From Phycisphaerales bacterium (GTDB taxonomy: Bacteria > Planctomycetota > Phycisphaerae > Tepidisphaerales > Tepidisphaeraceae): a stretch of DNA of 38,644 bases. The notes under the pieces are model-generated. The model saw only the letters and a list, made by a program, of their open reading frames with translations. It did not search any database and was not told the origin of the DNA. Location: assembly GCA_025361735.1 (NCBI GenBank), contig JANYKD010000343.1, forward strand, positions 1-38,644. The letters run 5' to 3'. Made by a program: the position numbers and the translations under genes. Below, piece after piece: positions 23,095 through 31,923 of the stretch; the stretch's first letter is position 1, and each line of letters opens with the position of its first letter.

Positions 23095-23934
23095 CTACCC
23101 TCTTTCCGTCACCTCCACGAATCGATGGTCGATCCGTCCATCCTTGGCGCTGCACACGAAGAACCCCTTCTCCGGTGTGCGGTCGTGATTGGACGCGGCA
23201 AATGAGCAGCACTTGCCGGTGGTGATGACGATCGCGCCGCGACGGGATTCGGTCTGCCCGTGGTAGTGGCCGCAGAGCACCGCGCGGAGGTTGAACAGCT
23301 TGAGGCGGTCCAGCACCGCATCTTCATTCTTGAGCCGATACACCGCTCGAACCTCCTGCCCCATGGGAATGTGCGTCATCAGGATTGTCGGCTTGCGGCG
23401 GTCCAGTTTCGGGAGATTGTCATCCAGCCAGCGCAGCGCCGGAGGCTGCATATCGACGTATTGCCACTTCGGCCCATCGGTGCTGTCCAGGGCGATGAAC
23501 TGCCAGCCGTGATAGTCAAATGTGTAGTTGAGCGAATCCGGATAGAGCTGCTCGAACTCCTTCCCGGACACCTGCATCTCGTCATCAGAAAGGACCCAGT
23601 CGTGGTTGCCGCGCACGACCCGCACATCCTTCTTCCAGCCCCGCAGGATATCGCGCATGCCGGCGAGTTGTTTGGCTTCGTTGCGGTTGGCCATATCGCC
23701 CAGCGCCAGCACCAGTTCGGCCTTCGGCGCGGCCTCGCCGATCTTCGCGCGCACGGCGGCAAAGAACTTGCCGCAATTGTCGTCCTGGTAGTGCAGGTCG
23801 TTGGCCGCGATGAATTCAAAGTCCTCCCCGCCCTGGTCGGCATGAGCCAGCGCCCCCGGCCAAAGATTCATGGCGAGCAAAGCCGTGCCACTGGTGCGAA
23901 GGAGGCGACGCCGGGAGATATGCCGTGGATGCAT
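23095..23934 (-). CDS. Calcineurin-like metallophosphoesterase, Tat-exported
   Basis: 279 residues. A twin-arginine signal (SRRRLLRTSGTALLAMNL) precedes the phosphoesterase domain with the canonical order of metal-binding motifs: ANDLHYQDD, LALGDMANRNE, VVRGNHDW, LMTHIPM and LCGHYHGQ. The enzyme should hydrolyse phosphomono- or diesters outside the cytoplasm with a two-metal centre. Substrate unknown. The start codon has no clear SD. It faces the esterase gene and follows the propeller protein gene on the same strand. Confidence 0.88.
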   Translation of the reverse strand: MHPRHISRRRLLRTSGTALLAMNLWPGALAHADQGGEDFEFIAANDLHYQDDNCGKFFAAVRAKIGEAAPKAELVLALGDMANRNEAKQLAGMRDILRGWKKDVRVVRGNHDWVLSDDEMQVSGKEFEQLYPDSLNYTFDYHGWQFIALDSTDGPKWQYVDMQPPALRWLDDNLPKLDRRKPTILMTHIPMGQEVRAVYRLKNEDAVLDRLKLFNLRAVLCGHYHGQTESRRGAIVITTGKCCSFAASNHDRTPEKGFFVCSAKDGRIDHRFVEVTERG

Positions 23935-23985
23935 CCTTGGATTCTATACAGAATCCCCGCAGTCAGACAGGAATGTCCTTCGGAT

Positions 23986-24009
23986 GACAGACAGGAATGT
24001 CTGTCCTAC
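23986..24009 (-). repeat. GTAG-headed palindromic repeat at the end of the propeller protein gene
   Basis: On the minus strand GTAG is followed by GACAGACA-TTCC-TGTCTGTC. The TAG at 24006-24008 is the gene's stop codon. A partial second copy lies at about 23960-23981. Confidence 0.8.
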
Positions 24010-25937
24010 TGTGGCAGATCGTGGATGCGGACTTCATCGAAGTGGCCCGAACCACAATAGGCGCCGGCGACGAGGTGTCGCCCGTCGGGCGAGATGGCGG
24101 GCAAAGGATAGCGCATCTGCCAGGACCGATGGACGCCGGTGCGGAGGTTGATGGCGAGCGTCTCGCTCTCTGACACGGTCGTCGCCGCGAGCCAATCGCC
24201 TTTGGCCGTCAGGATCGGATGGCGCGGAAACGTCTGCCCAGTGGGAGTCGACGCCTGCCGCTGGCCGGTGAGGAGGTCCCATGTTTCGATGGTCAGATTG
24301 GAGTCGGCATTGAGGGCCGCGTAGAGGCGACCACCATCGCAACAACAGGAGCGGGACGAAACGTTGAACGTCTGGACGAAGGTTCCGGCCAACGGATCCC
24401 AGACCCGGACGGTCGTGCCGGACTCAGCTTCGGAGAGAATAACGGCCAGATCGCGGCCGGCGACTGACAGGACGCCTCCGATGGTCGCGTCGCTGTCGAG
24501 CGTCACGGCACTTACCTGCTTGCCAGTGTGAATGTCCCAGGCGGCCAGTTCCTTCATATGACATCCGAAGATCGCGCGCATCCCAATGCGGGTGTAAACG
24601 GCCTGGTGGCAAGGGAAATCGTAGCGGCGGATGATCTTGCCGGTGGCGCAGTCGACCGCGGCGGCGCCGTCTTCGACACTGCACAGAAGCGTCCGGCCGT
24701 CGGGGGACAGCATCCGGCTGTAAAGCCGCCCGTCGGGTGGATTCGTGATGCGGCAACGGACGCCGGCAATCGTGCCGCGGTCAAGGTCGACGCAGACGAT
24801 GGCGTCGTCTCGCGTCATGTGCCGGAGGAGCCACTGGCGCTTGCCGGTGACGGCCCAGTCGGCCAGGGAGATGGAGCGCCAATCCAGCCATTGGCTGGCC
24901 CTGCCCTGGCGCGGGAGGCGTGTGGCCGCGGGAACGTAAGCAACCGCGACGCAGATCAGCAGAATGGTGGCGATGACAAATCGCGGTCGGCGGCGACGGC
25001 CCTCAACGCGGTTCTCCGGCGTGAGTGTCGTGCCGCATTCCGGGCATTGATCGCCGGGCAGCCCGCGGAGATTGTAGTTGCACCGGCGACAGTATTGCTC
25101 GCCGGGTTCCTGGTCCTTCCCGGCGGAGCGAATCAAGGTCGCAAGGAGGATCAGACCAAGGATCGCGGCCGCAATTTCCGGCCAGTAATTGACGATCGTC
25201 TCCCAGACCTTGACCTGATTGATGTTGGCATAGACATACGCGGTCCGGCCATCGGGGGCGAATTCGACGACGGGAGACCGTGTTCCCCTGCGGATGGTCA
25301 GAGTGTGATCTGGCGGAGTCTCGGCGCGAAGGTTGTCGCGCGTGGCGAGGTGAAACCGACCGCCGCCGCTGAGAGTGATATCGCGCAGACATTGGAAACC
25401 GGGAGCATCCTGACGAATCTCCTGCGAGTTGGAATCTATGATGGCGATCGTGTGAAGTCTGGCGGCGCCGCCGCGGGCGCGAGCGGCGCAGAAGCGGACG
25501 ACTTCATCGTCCCCCGCGAAGTCCTTGCCAGCCAGGAGATAGATGACATCGGGATTGAGCCGGAAGGCGAGCTCGAGGGCGGGGATGGGATTGGCGCGGC
25601 ACTTTGGGAAAACACCGTGCAGCATGTCGAGGGCGTTGTCGATGTTCCCCGGCGTGGCCGGGAGCAAATCGTTGCGCGACAAAGCGAGGCAATCCGACTC
25701 CCGGGCAAGGACGATGTTGAAGGATTGATCCGAAGTGAGCGACCGAAGCGTGTTGGCGATTTGCAGGCAGACGGCGCGCCACGACCGGGTCATTTCGGCG
25801 GGATGGTCGATGACGATGACCACGCTGCGGCCGGTCGCGTTGGAACCGAGGAAGGAGATGTTCCGGGGTGTCTCGGCGCTGGCGACGCCGGCCAGGGCAA
25901 GGAGCACCACGACAATGGGCCGGACGAGGCGGAACAT
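24006..25937 (-). CDS. Membrane protein with VWA-like, zinc-ribbon and beta-propeller parts
   Basis: About 643 residues from the ATG that begins the signal peptide (FRLVRPIVVVLLALAGVASA); an in-frame ATG lies 15 bases earlier and the frame stays open to 26129. A von Willebrand A-like domain follows (SVVIVIDHP, with a degraded metal site), then a transmembrane helix (EIAAAILGLILLATLI), a zinc ribbon C-RR-C-NYNLRGLPGDQ-CPEC near 280-300, a second helix, and a C-terminal seven-blade-like propeller with WD/PQQ-type repeats (LLTGQRQAS, INLRTGVHRSW). The zinc-ribbon pattern recurs in planctomycete membrane proteins. Role unknown; a stress or signalling scaffold is possible. The stop is supplied by a GTAG repeat. 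Confidence 0.72.
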   Translation of the reverse strand: MFRLVRPIVVVLLALAGVASAETPRNISFLGSNATGRSVVIVIDHPAEMTRSWRAVCLQIANTLRSLTSDQSFNIVLARESDCLALSRNDLLPATPGNIDNALDMLHGVFPKCRANPIPALELAFRLNPDVIYLLAGKDFAGDDEVVRFCAARARGGAARLHTIAIIDSNSQEIRQDAPGFQCLRDITLSGGGRFHLATRDNLRAETPPDHTLTIRRGTRSPVVEFAPDGRTAYVYANINQVKVWETIVNYWPEIAAAILGLILLATLIRSAGKDQEPGEQYCRRCNYNLRGLPGDQCPECGTTLTPENRVEGRRRRPRFVIATILLICVAVAYVPAATRLPRQGRASQWLDWRSISLADWAVTGKRQWLLRHMTRDDAIVCVDLDRGTIAGVRCRITNPPDGRLYSRMLSPDGRTLLCSVEDGAAAVDCATGKIIRRYDFPCHQAVYTRIGMRAIFGCHMKELAAWDIHTGKQVSAVTLDSDATIGGVLSVAGRDLAVILSEAESGTTVRVWDPLAGTFVQTFNVSSRSCCCDGGRLYAALNADSNLTIETWDLLTGQRQASTPTGQTFPRHPILTAKGDWLAATTVSESETLAINLRTGVHRSWQMRYPLPAISPDGRHLVAGAYCGSGHFDEVRIHDLPQ

Positions 25938-26088
25938 GTAGATAGATACCATCGAGAGGCGGCGGGTGTTTCCGCAGCGCGGGGCACGGGAGCAATTTAC
26001 CGGAAACTCGGCCGCCCCCAGCCGCTTGAAGACTGATTGGCTTCGCTTGCTGGAATTACCGGAACGGGATGCCGGGAACAAAGGAGTG

Positions 26089-26265
26089 TCAGCACCACCA
26101 GTTGCGTTCGAGAGCCGCCTGGTGAACACGGTCCCATGGATCGGCCTGGTTGCTGGCGCATGTGGCTTTCAGCAGCACGCCTGCGTCGCGCGCACGCTCG
26201 CGTGCCAGAGGAGTGCGGAGATACCTGGGATCGAGATCCGCGATCCGAACGCGGTCGAGTCTCAA
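26089..26265 (-). CDS. Small hypothetical protein after hisG
   Basis: A 58-codon frame starts with TTG at 26263-26265, one codon past the hisG TGA and in the same reading frame, and ends at 26089. Its translation, MRLDRVRIADLDPRYLRTPL then ARERARDAGVLLKATCASNQ and ADPWDRVHQAALERNWWC, looks strongly protein-like: charged helices, a WD and a WWC end, and no low-complexity bias. Translation probably re-initiates after hisG. Read-through of the hisG stop is another formal possibility. No family is recognised. Confidence 0.5.
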   Translation of the reverse strand: MRLDRVRIADLDPRYLRTPLARERARDAGVLLKATCASNQADPWDRVHQAALERNWWC

Positions 26266-26268
26266 GAA

Positions 26269-27165
26269 TCATGGAATCAGCTTATTCAGCGGATACGTGA
26301 TGATCCCCGTGGCGCCGGCGCGCTTGAGGCGGGGGATCAACTCGCGTTCCTGCTTCTCTTCGAGAATCACCTCGACCGCGACCCACTGGCCATCGGCCAG
26401 GCGGCTGACGGTCGGGCTCTTCTCGGCCGGAAGGAAGCCGACGATTTCGGCCAGCTTGGCCTCGGGCACGTTCATCTTCAGGCCGACCTTCGCGCGGGCG
26501 TCAATGGCGCCCTTGAGAAGCATGGCCATGTTCTCCATCTTCTCGCGTTTCCAGGGGATGCTCCACGCATCCTTCGAAGAGACGAATCGTGTCGTGCTCT
26601 TGAGCAGTGTGTCGACGATGCGGAGGTTGTTGGCGCGGAGCGACGAACCGGTCTCTGTGCAGTCAACGATGGCGTCGAGGATGCGGGCCTTGATCTCGGT
26701 CGTGCCCCAGGAGAACTCGACGCTGACGTTGATGCCCTTGTCGGCGAAGTACTTCCGCGTGACGTTCACCAATTCCGTCGCGACCACCTTGCCGGTGAGT
26801 TCCTCGGGTTTCTGGATTCCGGATTCCTCGGGGACGGCGAGCACCCACTTGATGGGGTTGGAGCTGGCGCGGGAGTATTCGAGCTCGCAGATCTCGACGA
26901 TGTCCTTCTCGTTGCCGTTTTCGACGATCCAGTCGTAGCCGGTCAGCCCGCAGTCGATCAGCCCGTCGCTGATGTATCGCGAGATTTCCTGGGCTCGGAA
27001 GAGCACGCAGGCGATCTTGTCGTCGTCGATGCGCGGGAAGACGGATCGGTCGGCGATGCTGACGCGATAGCCGGCCTTGTTGAACAGATCGACGGTGGCG
27101 TTCTGCAGGCTGCCCGAAGGCAGACCAAGGCGAAGCGATGTCTTGGGGAGGCGGTCGGTGGTCAT
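26269..27165 (-). CDS. hisG: ATP phosphoribosyltransferase, long form with regulatory domain
   Basis: 298 residues. HisG catalyses the first step of histidine synthesis, condensing ATP with PRPP. The catalytic part starts TSLRLGLPSGSLQNATVDLF and includes CGLTGYDWIVENG and the PRPP-binding DCTETGSSLRANNL. The C-terminal ACT/PII-like regulatory domain (about 225-298, WVAVEVILEEKQERELIPRL) marks the long form, which is feedback inhibited by histidine and needs no HisZ. The start lies about 12 bp after a large heptanucleotide hairpin; only a weak CGGAAC precedes it. No other his gene is present; it ends the nusA-infB-rbfA cluster. Confidence 0.95.
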   Translation of the reverse strand: MTTDRLPKTSLRLGLPSGSLQNATVDLFNKAGYRVSIADRSVFPRIDDDKIACVLFRAQEISRYISDGLIDCGLTGYDWIVENGNEKDIVEICELEYSRASSNPIKWVLAVPEESGIQKPEELTGKVVATELVNVTRKYFADKGINVSVEFSWGTTEIKARILDAIVDCTETGSSLRANNLRIVDTLLKSTTRFVSSKDAWSIPWKREKMENMAMLLKGAIDARAKVGLKMNVPEAKLAEIVGFLPAEKSPTVSRLADGQWVAVEVILEEKQERELIPRLKRAGATGIITYPLNKLIP

Positions 27166-27177
27166 GGTTTGTTCCGA

Positions 27178-27264
27178 GTTGATAGTTGATAGTTGATAGT
27201 GGGTAGTGAATCGTTCGGAGTCGGCGTATAACCGACCATCGACTATCAACCATCAACTATCAAC
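27178..27264. repeat. Heptanucleotide inverted repeat upstream of hisG
   Basis: Three tandem TTGATAG units (27179-27199) face three units of CTATCAA/CCATCAA (27243-27264) across a 40-bp centre, so the RNA can form a long hairpin. It fills the gap between the HhH-GPD-like gene's stop and the hisG start. Tandem heptads are known from cyanobacteria (STRR repeats). Confidence 0.8.
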
Positions 27265-27270
27265 TCTGCC

Positions 27271-27882
27271 TTACTTCTTCTTCCTATTGAACACGGCTTT
27301 ACGCAGGCCGTGGAAGAACTCATAGTATTCCTCGGCCTTCAACTGATTCTCGATAAAATGCTGGGCGTCATCCGTCGTGGACTTCTCGTCGAACATGCCG
27401 TGTTCGCGGAGGAAGTTCAGCGATTCATTGTCGACGGGCACTGCCGGCGTTTCGAAGCCGAACAGCATGACGTACGCCTCGACGAACGCGGACACCTCGG
27501 GCAGATCGCGGAGGAACTGGCGGGCGTCCTTTTTCGAAATGGTCTTGAGGCGATCGAGCGAGAGGGTGTGCTCCTTCTCGAAGATGTTGTTGAGGCAGAG
27601 CGTGATGGTGTCCACGCGATGCTCGATGTCCGGATAGCGCTGGCCGAGCATATCCTGGACCTCAAGCTGGGTGGCGACGCGCAGCTCGTTGAGATTGACG
27701 AACTCGCGGTCGATGGTCTTCATGGCGTCATCGGCACGGGAGTCGGGCACATCGTAGGACATGGCTCCGCGCACCAGCGCCTTGAGCGGTTCCTGTTTCT
27801 CCAATGGGGGCGCCTTGCCGTCTTTCTGGAAAGACTTGAACAGGCTCTTGAGAATATCAGCGTATTTCGCAGCGTTTTTCAT
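27271..27882 (-). CDS. HhH-GPD-like protein lacking the catalytic lysine
   Basis: 203 residues. The middle (about 85-165) resembles the helix-hairpin-helix core of endonuclease III: LKTISKKDARQFLRDLPEVS, then AYVMLFGFETPAVPVDNESLNFLREHGM. In active glycosylase-lyases the hairpin reads LPGVGRKTA, with a catalytic lysine, and the later motif VDTHV contains the catalytic Asp. Here the lysine position is lost while Asp in VDNES remains, and there is no C-terminal 4Fe-4S cysteine cluster. A DNA- or RNA-binding role is more likely than base excision. Its ATG lies two bases after the rbfA stop, so the two genes are translationally coupled. Confidence 0.68.
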   Translation of the reverse strand: MKNAAKYADILKSLFKSFQKDGKAPPLEKQEPLKALVRGAMSYDVPDSRADDAMKTIDREFVNLNELRVATQLEVQDMLGQRYPDIEHRVDTITLCLNNIFEKEHTLSLDRLKTISKKDARQFLRDLPEVSAFVEAYVMLFGFETPAVPVDNESLNFLREHGMFDEKSTTDDAQHFIENQLKAEEYYEFFHGLRKAVFNRKKK

Positions 27883-27884
27883 GG

Positions 27885-28418
27885 CTATTCTTGTTTTGGC
27901 TCATCGGCCGGGGCATCGGCTTGAGTCGGTGGAGCGGTTTCGCCGAGACCGGCGTTCTCAGCGTGCAACGGACCGCGCGGCGAGCGGTCCCCGGTTTCTT
28001 GCGGCGTTTGTTCTTCCTGCGAAGCAGGCTCGATCTGGCCGGCCGCCTCGGCACGTTTGCGGTCGATCTCGGCGTTTTCCCTGGCGACCTTGTCGATCAG
28101 TTCCAACACCTTGAGCTCCTCCTTGAGCTGCTCGTCGATCTGGAAGCGGATGAACGGCACCTGGCGGATGGCGATCGCCTTGGTGAGCCGCGTCCGCATC
28201 ATGCCGGCCGAGTGCTTGAGGGCATTGAGCGCGGCGGTCTGCTGGCCGGGCGTCCCCATGATCGTCACAAAAACGTCGGCGGTGGACATGTCGTCCACGA
28301 GCTTGACGCGCGTGATGCTGGGCATGCCCATGATCCGCGGATCGTGCAGCTCGTGAAGGATGATTTCGGCCAGCTCGCGACGGATAATGCTGGCGAGTCT
28401 TTCGGCTCTGCGTTCCAT
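27885..28418 (-). CDS. rbfA: Ribosome-binding factor A with an acidic tail carrying a palindromic repeat
   Basis: 177 residues. RbfA helps mature the 30S subunit. Residues 1-118 are the normal KH-like domain: RAERLASIIRRELAEIILHE, DPRIMGMPSITRVKL, DVFVTIMG and LTKAIAIRQVPFIRFQID. The tail (about 120-177) is extra and disordered. Residues about 142-165 (GDRSPRGPLHAENAGLGETA) are encoded by a palindromic repeat also found inside the ABC ATPase gene. Another GTAG repeat ends five bases upstream of the ATG and no SD remains. Order nusA-infB-DUF503-rbfA is the classical one. Confidence 0.93.
   Translation of the reverse strand: MERRAERLASIIRRELAEIILHELHDPRIMGMPSITRVKLVDDMSTADVFVTIMGTPGQQTAALNALKHSAGMMRTRLTKAIAIRQVPFIRFQIDEQLKEELKVLELIDKVARENAEIDRKRAEAAGQIEPASQEEQTPQETGDRSPRGPLHAENAGLGETAPPTQADAPADEPKQE
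27929..27990 (-). repeat. Palindromic repeat inside rbfA
   Basis: On the minus strand GGACCGC-(loop)-GCGGTCC (27990-27970), a spacer with GAGAACGCC, and GGTCTCGGCGAAACCG (27950-27935) match the element at 34115-34176 in the ABC gene with moderate divergence. The reading frame passes straight through. Confidence 0.7.
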
Positions 28419-28422
28419 TGTC

Positions 28423-28444
28423 GTAGGGTGCGTTCACACGCACC
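28423..28444 (+). repeat. GTAG-headed palindromic repeat before rbfA
   Basis: GTAG then GGTGCGT-TCAC-ACGCACC on the plus strand. It occupies the ribosome-binding region of rbfA, which starts at 28418 on the minus strand. Confidence 0.8.
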
Positions 28445-28477
28445 GTTTATCTCACAAAAAGGCTGGCTGTGCCCGGC

Positions 28478-28759
28478 CTATAGCAGGTCAATCTGGTAGT
28501 CGACGAGGTCCGCCTTGCCGACACTGCGGACAAGATCCACGATCTTGCTCAGTCCGCTTTCCACATACTTCCGGTCGTTGCTCACCATGGCGACCGTAAT
28601 GATCGCAGTGCGGTGCTGCTCCAGTGCGCCGGTTTCGGCCACTGATACATTGTGCCCGTTGGCGATCCGATCCTTGAGGCTCTTGACGACCCGGCGCTTG
28701 TCCTTGAGTGACATCGCATCGCCGATGGACAATTCCAGTTGCAGGACTCCTATGGTCAT
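28478..28759 (-). CDS. DUF503 (YlxP-like) protein
   Basis: 93 residues with the family signature TIGVLQLELSIGDAMSLKDKRR, VVKSLKDRI and NVSVAETG. The family is regularly found between infB and rbfA, as here (ylxP in Bacillus); a ribosome-associated role is suspected but not settled here. The chosen ATG matches the normal family start. The bases directly upstream are heptanucleotide repeats, with no SD sequence. Confidence 0.88.
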   Translation of the reverse strand: MTIGVLQLELSIGDAMSLKDKRRVVKSLKDRIANGHNVSVAETGALEQHRTAIITVAMVSNDRKYVESGLSKIVDLVRSVGKADLVDYQIDLL

Positions 28760-28834
28760 GGTTGATAGTTGATGGTTGATGGTTGATAGTTGATGGTCGG
28801 ACTTACTATCAACTATCAACCATCAACTATCAAC
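28760..28834. repeat. Heptanucleotide inverted repeat upstream of the DUF503 gene
   Basis: Five units of TTGATAG/TTGATGG (28761-28797) face four units of the reverse complement (28805-28834), separated by only about 7 bp. It begins immediately next to the DUF503 ATG and ends six bases before the infB stop, filling the whole gap. Confidence 0.85.
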
Positions 28835-28839
28835 TTCTG

Positions 28840-31836
28840 CTACAGAGTTCTCTCGATCGTCTCCCGGCTGTACGCCTCGATGCGGTCGCCGAGCTTGATG
28901 TCGTCGAACCCGGCGATCTTCATACCGCATTCCATGCCGGATTTGGCTTCCTTGACGTCGTCCTTGAGCCGTTTGAGAGACTCCAGCGCCTGGTCTTCCA
29001 GCACGATCACGCCGTTGCGAATCAGGCGAATCTTGCTGCCACGCTGAATGTGGCCGTCGGTGACGATACAGCCGGCGATGTTGCCGACCTTGCTGTACTT
29101 GAATATCTGCCGGATGTCGGCGTGGCCGTGGAGCTTCTCGCGAACCTCGGGCGCCAGCATGCCGGACAGGGATTTCTTGAGATCGTCGAAGATCTCATAA
29201 ATGACGCGATAGGTCTTGATGTCGACGTGGTGATGTTCGGCCAGGGCGCGGGCCGAATCGTCCGGCACCACCTGGAACCCGATGATCGCCACGCGGTTGT
29301 CGGTCGGCTTGGACTTGGTCGCCAGGGCCAGCTCGACGTCGCTCTCGTTGATCGTGCCGACGCCCGAGTGAATCACCCGAACCTTGACCTCGTCCGTGTT
29401 CATGTTCGTGACCGAGTTCACCAGAGTCTCGGCCGAACCCTGCACGTCCGTCTTGATGATGAGGTTGATCGTCTTGCTCTGCTTCTCCGAGGTGACGACG
29501 TTGAGGAAATTAGCCACCGTGGCGCGGTTCTGGCCGGCGAGCTGCGCCTGGCGCACTTTCGCCTGCCGCTCCTCGGCCACCGAGCGGGCGTGGTCGATGT
29601 CGTCCACGATGTAGAAGCGATCGCCGGCCGCCGGCAACGAACTCATGCCGGACACGATCACCGGCATGGAAGCGGTGGCTTCGTCCACCACGCCGCCGCG
29701 ATCGTTGAGGATGTTGCGGACGCGGCCATAGCCGCCGCCGGCAAGCATCACATCACCGACACGGAGCGTACCGGCCTGCACGAGCACCGTGGCGATTGGG
29801 CCAAGACCCTCGTCCATCCGTGCTTCAATGACGGATCCGGTCGCGGGCACCGTCGAATCCGACTTGAGGTCGAGCAACTGGGTTTGATAGTCGAGGACCT
29901 CGATGAGTTCCTCGATGCCCTGGCCCGTGGTGGCTGAGGTGCGGATGACTTCCGTGTCACCACCCCACTCCACGGGGTTCAGGCCCTGCGCCGCAAGCTG
30001 CCCGAGCACCATGTCGGGGTTGGCGTCGACGCGGTCGATCTTGTTCATGGCCACGACGATCGGCACTTCGGCCGCCCGGGCGTGGTTGATCGACTCGATG
30101 GTCTGCGGCTGCACGCCTTCGGCGGCGGACACGACCAGCACCACCACGTCGGTCATGTTCGCCCCGCGGGCACGCATGGTCGTGAATGCCTGGTGGCCCG
30201 GCGTGTCGATGAAGGTGACGCGCTTTTGTGCTTCGCCTTCGCCAAGCGTGACCATCCACGCGGCGATATGCTGGGTGATGCCACCCGCTTCGCCCGCGGC
30301 GACATTCGCCTGGCGGATCTTGTCCAGCAGGCTCGTCTTGCCGTGGTCGACGTGGCCGAGAATCGCCACGACGGGAGGCCGTGGCAGCACGTTCTCGGGT
30401 TCGCTCTCGCGAGTGGCTTCGTCGTGCTCGAGCTGTTCTTCGAGCGTCATCAACGATGCGATCTGCAGTTCGATGTTGTATTCCAGGGCGATGGTCTCAG
30501 CCATGGTGGTATCGAGCATCTGGTTCACCGCGGCCATGATGCCGCGTTTGATGAGCTTGCCCTGCACTTCGTTGGTCTTGAGCCCCAGGGCCGCGGCCAG
30601 CGAGCGCACCGTGATTGGTTCTTCAATTCGCACGGCGTCACCTCGTTCGATGACCGACTTCGCCGGACCGTGCTGTCCGCGTTCGGAGCTCTTCTTGAGG
30701 TGCCTGTCCAGACCCTGGGCATATTTGCCCGCGTCACCCAGACGTATCCGCCGCTCTTCCAGGTCGGCCTCGCTGAACTCCTTGAGTTTGGCCTCGGCTT
30801 CGCCGCGGCGCCCGTCGAGCCCGCGACGGCGCGACGACAGCGTACGGCTTTTGGCGGCCTTCTTCTCGTCCTCCTCGTCCTCGCGAGTCTTCACGCCGCG
30901 GCCACCCTGGGCACGGGCCTGCACGAAAGTCGGCGTTGCCTGGGTCCCGACGGGCGTGCGTCGCCGCGGGGCCGAAACGATGTCCGGTTTTTCTTCGCGC
31001 ACCACGCGCGGGCCCATGATCTTCGCCGGCGCCGGAACGTGGCGAGGCGGAGGCGTGACAGCCTTCTTGGTCGGCGCGGGCTGTTGTGCCGCGCGACTTT
31101 CGAGCGTTACCGCCGGACGAATTCCGGTTCGCGGGTCAACCCGGGTCACGGCCTTATGAGCGTGGCCGGCGTGAGGTGCATGACCCTTTACAGCCGGCAC
31201 GGGAACGGGTTCCACGGCTTCCGGAGCAACGGCCTCCACGGGCGCAGCCGCAGGCAGCGGGGTCGGCACGGGGGGCTCGGTGGGCACGGCGACGTGCTCG
31301 GGCTCGACAACCACCGGGCTCTCCATCACGGCCGGTTCGGCGACCGGCAGCTCCGCCGGAACATGCGGTGCAGCCACCGGCGTGGCCACGGGTGCTTCAA
31401 CGATTGCCGGCTCAACGACCTCGGCATGCGAATGGGCATGCGGATGGGCGTGGGGATGCGGATGTGCCTTGTGCTTGTCTGTTTTCTTTTCCTGCTCCGC
31501 TTCGCTGGCTTCCGGCTCCTCGATCGGCTCCTCGTGATGACCCTCACCATCGCCGTGCTCGGCCTTCTTTTTGCGCGCGGGATGTTTATGCTCGGATTCT
31601 TCGGCGGCCACGACCGCCTCAGGCTCGGGCGCCTGCTCCACCGCAACCGCCGCCCCTCCGGCGCCGGCGTACCATTCGCGCACTGTCGCTGCCAGGCCCA
31701 GGCTTACCGTGCTCTGGGCGTTGACGGGCGGGTGCGGAATCCCCTCGTCCTTGAGCCTTTTCAGGATCGAACTACTCTGAACGTTCAGCTCTTTGGCGAG
31801 CTGGCTGACGCGTATGCCTTTGGTCGTCGTAGCCAA
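28840..31836 (-). CDS. infB: Translation initiation factor IF-2 with a long, His-rich N-terminal region
   Basis: About 998 residues. IF-2 is the GTPase that places fMet-tRNA on the 30S subunit. Order: IF2_N ([12 protein letters not shown]), a 400-residue Pro/Ala/Glu-rich linker, a second IF2_N-like part, the G domain from about 490 ([27 protein letters not shown]), then domains II-IV. The linker holds a histidine-rich stretch [16 protein letters not shown] (about 122-137), unusual for IF-2. The start is taken as TTG at 31834-31836 because GGAG lies seven bases upstream and the product then begins like other IF-2s; a GTG at 31881 would add 15 residues but has no well-placed SD. It follows nusA. 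Confidence 0.95.
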   Translation of the reverse strand: MATTTKGIRVSQLAKELNVQSSSILKRLKDEGIPHPPVNAQSTVSLGLAATVREWYAGAGGAAVAVEQAPEPEAVVAAEESEHKHPARKKKAEHGDGEGHHEEPIEEPEASEAEQEKKTDKHKAHPHPHAHPHAHSHAEVVEPAIVEAPVATPVAAPHVPAELPVAEPAVMESPVVVEPEHVAVPTEPPVPTPLPAAAPVEAVAPEAVEPVPVPAVKGHAPHAGHAHKAVTRVDPRTGIRPAVTLESRAAQQPAPTKKAVTPPPRHVPAPAKIMGPRVVREEKPDIVSAPRRRTPVGTQATPTFVQARAQGGRGVKTREDEEDEKKAAKSRTLSSRRRGLDGRRGEAEAKLKEFSEADLEERRIRLGDAGKYAQGLDRHLKKSSERGQHGPAKSVIERGDAVRIEEPITVRSLAAALGLKTNEVQGKLIKRGIMAAVNQMLDTTMAETIALEYNIELQIASLMTLEEQLEHDEATRESEPENVLPRPPVVAILGHVDHGKTSLLDKIRQANVAAGEAGGITQHIAAWMVTLGEGEAQKRVTFIDTPGHQAFTTMRARGANMTDVVVLVVSAAEGVQPQTIESINHARAAEVPIVVAMNKIDRVDANPDMVLGQLAAQGLNPVEWGGDTEVIRTSATTGQGIEELIEVLDYQTQLLDLKSDSTVPATGSVIEARMDEGLGPIATVLVQAGTLRVGDVMLAGGGYGRVRNILNDRGGVVDEATASMPVIVSGMSSLPAAGDRFYIVDDIDHARSVAEERQAKVRQAQLAGQNRATVANFLNVVTSEKQSKTINLIIKTDVQGSAETLVNSVTNMNTDEVKVRVIHSGVGTINESDVELALATKSKPTDNRVAIIGFQVVPDDSARALAEHHHVDIKTYRVIYEIFDDLKKSLSGMLAPEVREKLHGHADIRQIFKYSKVGNIAGCIVTDGHIQRGSKIRLIRNGVIVLEDQALESLKRLKDDVKEAKSGMECGMKIAGFDDIKLGDRIEAYSRETIERTL

Positions 31837-31923
31837 TCCGGTCTCCGTAAAATCTCGCTGCCGCGACAAAAACTCTTCCACACGCTCCGCCCGATGCCTC
31901 GGACGGATCGCAACGGTTCCGAC

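Noticed and set aside
24528-26036. 502-codon plus frame opposite the propeller protein
   Set aside because: No domain or start signals; the minus frame has a signal peptide, zinc ribbon and propeller repeats.
27178-28834. Possible CRISPR array from the TTGATAG repeats
   Set aside because: Units are seven bases, tandem and without spacers; arms are inverted.
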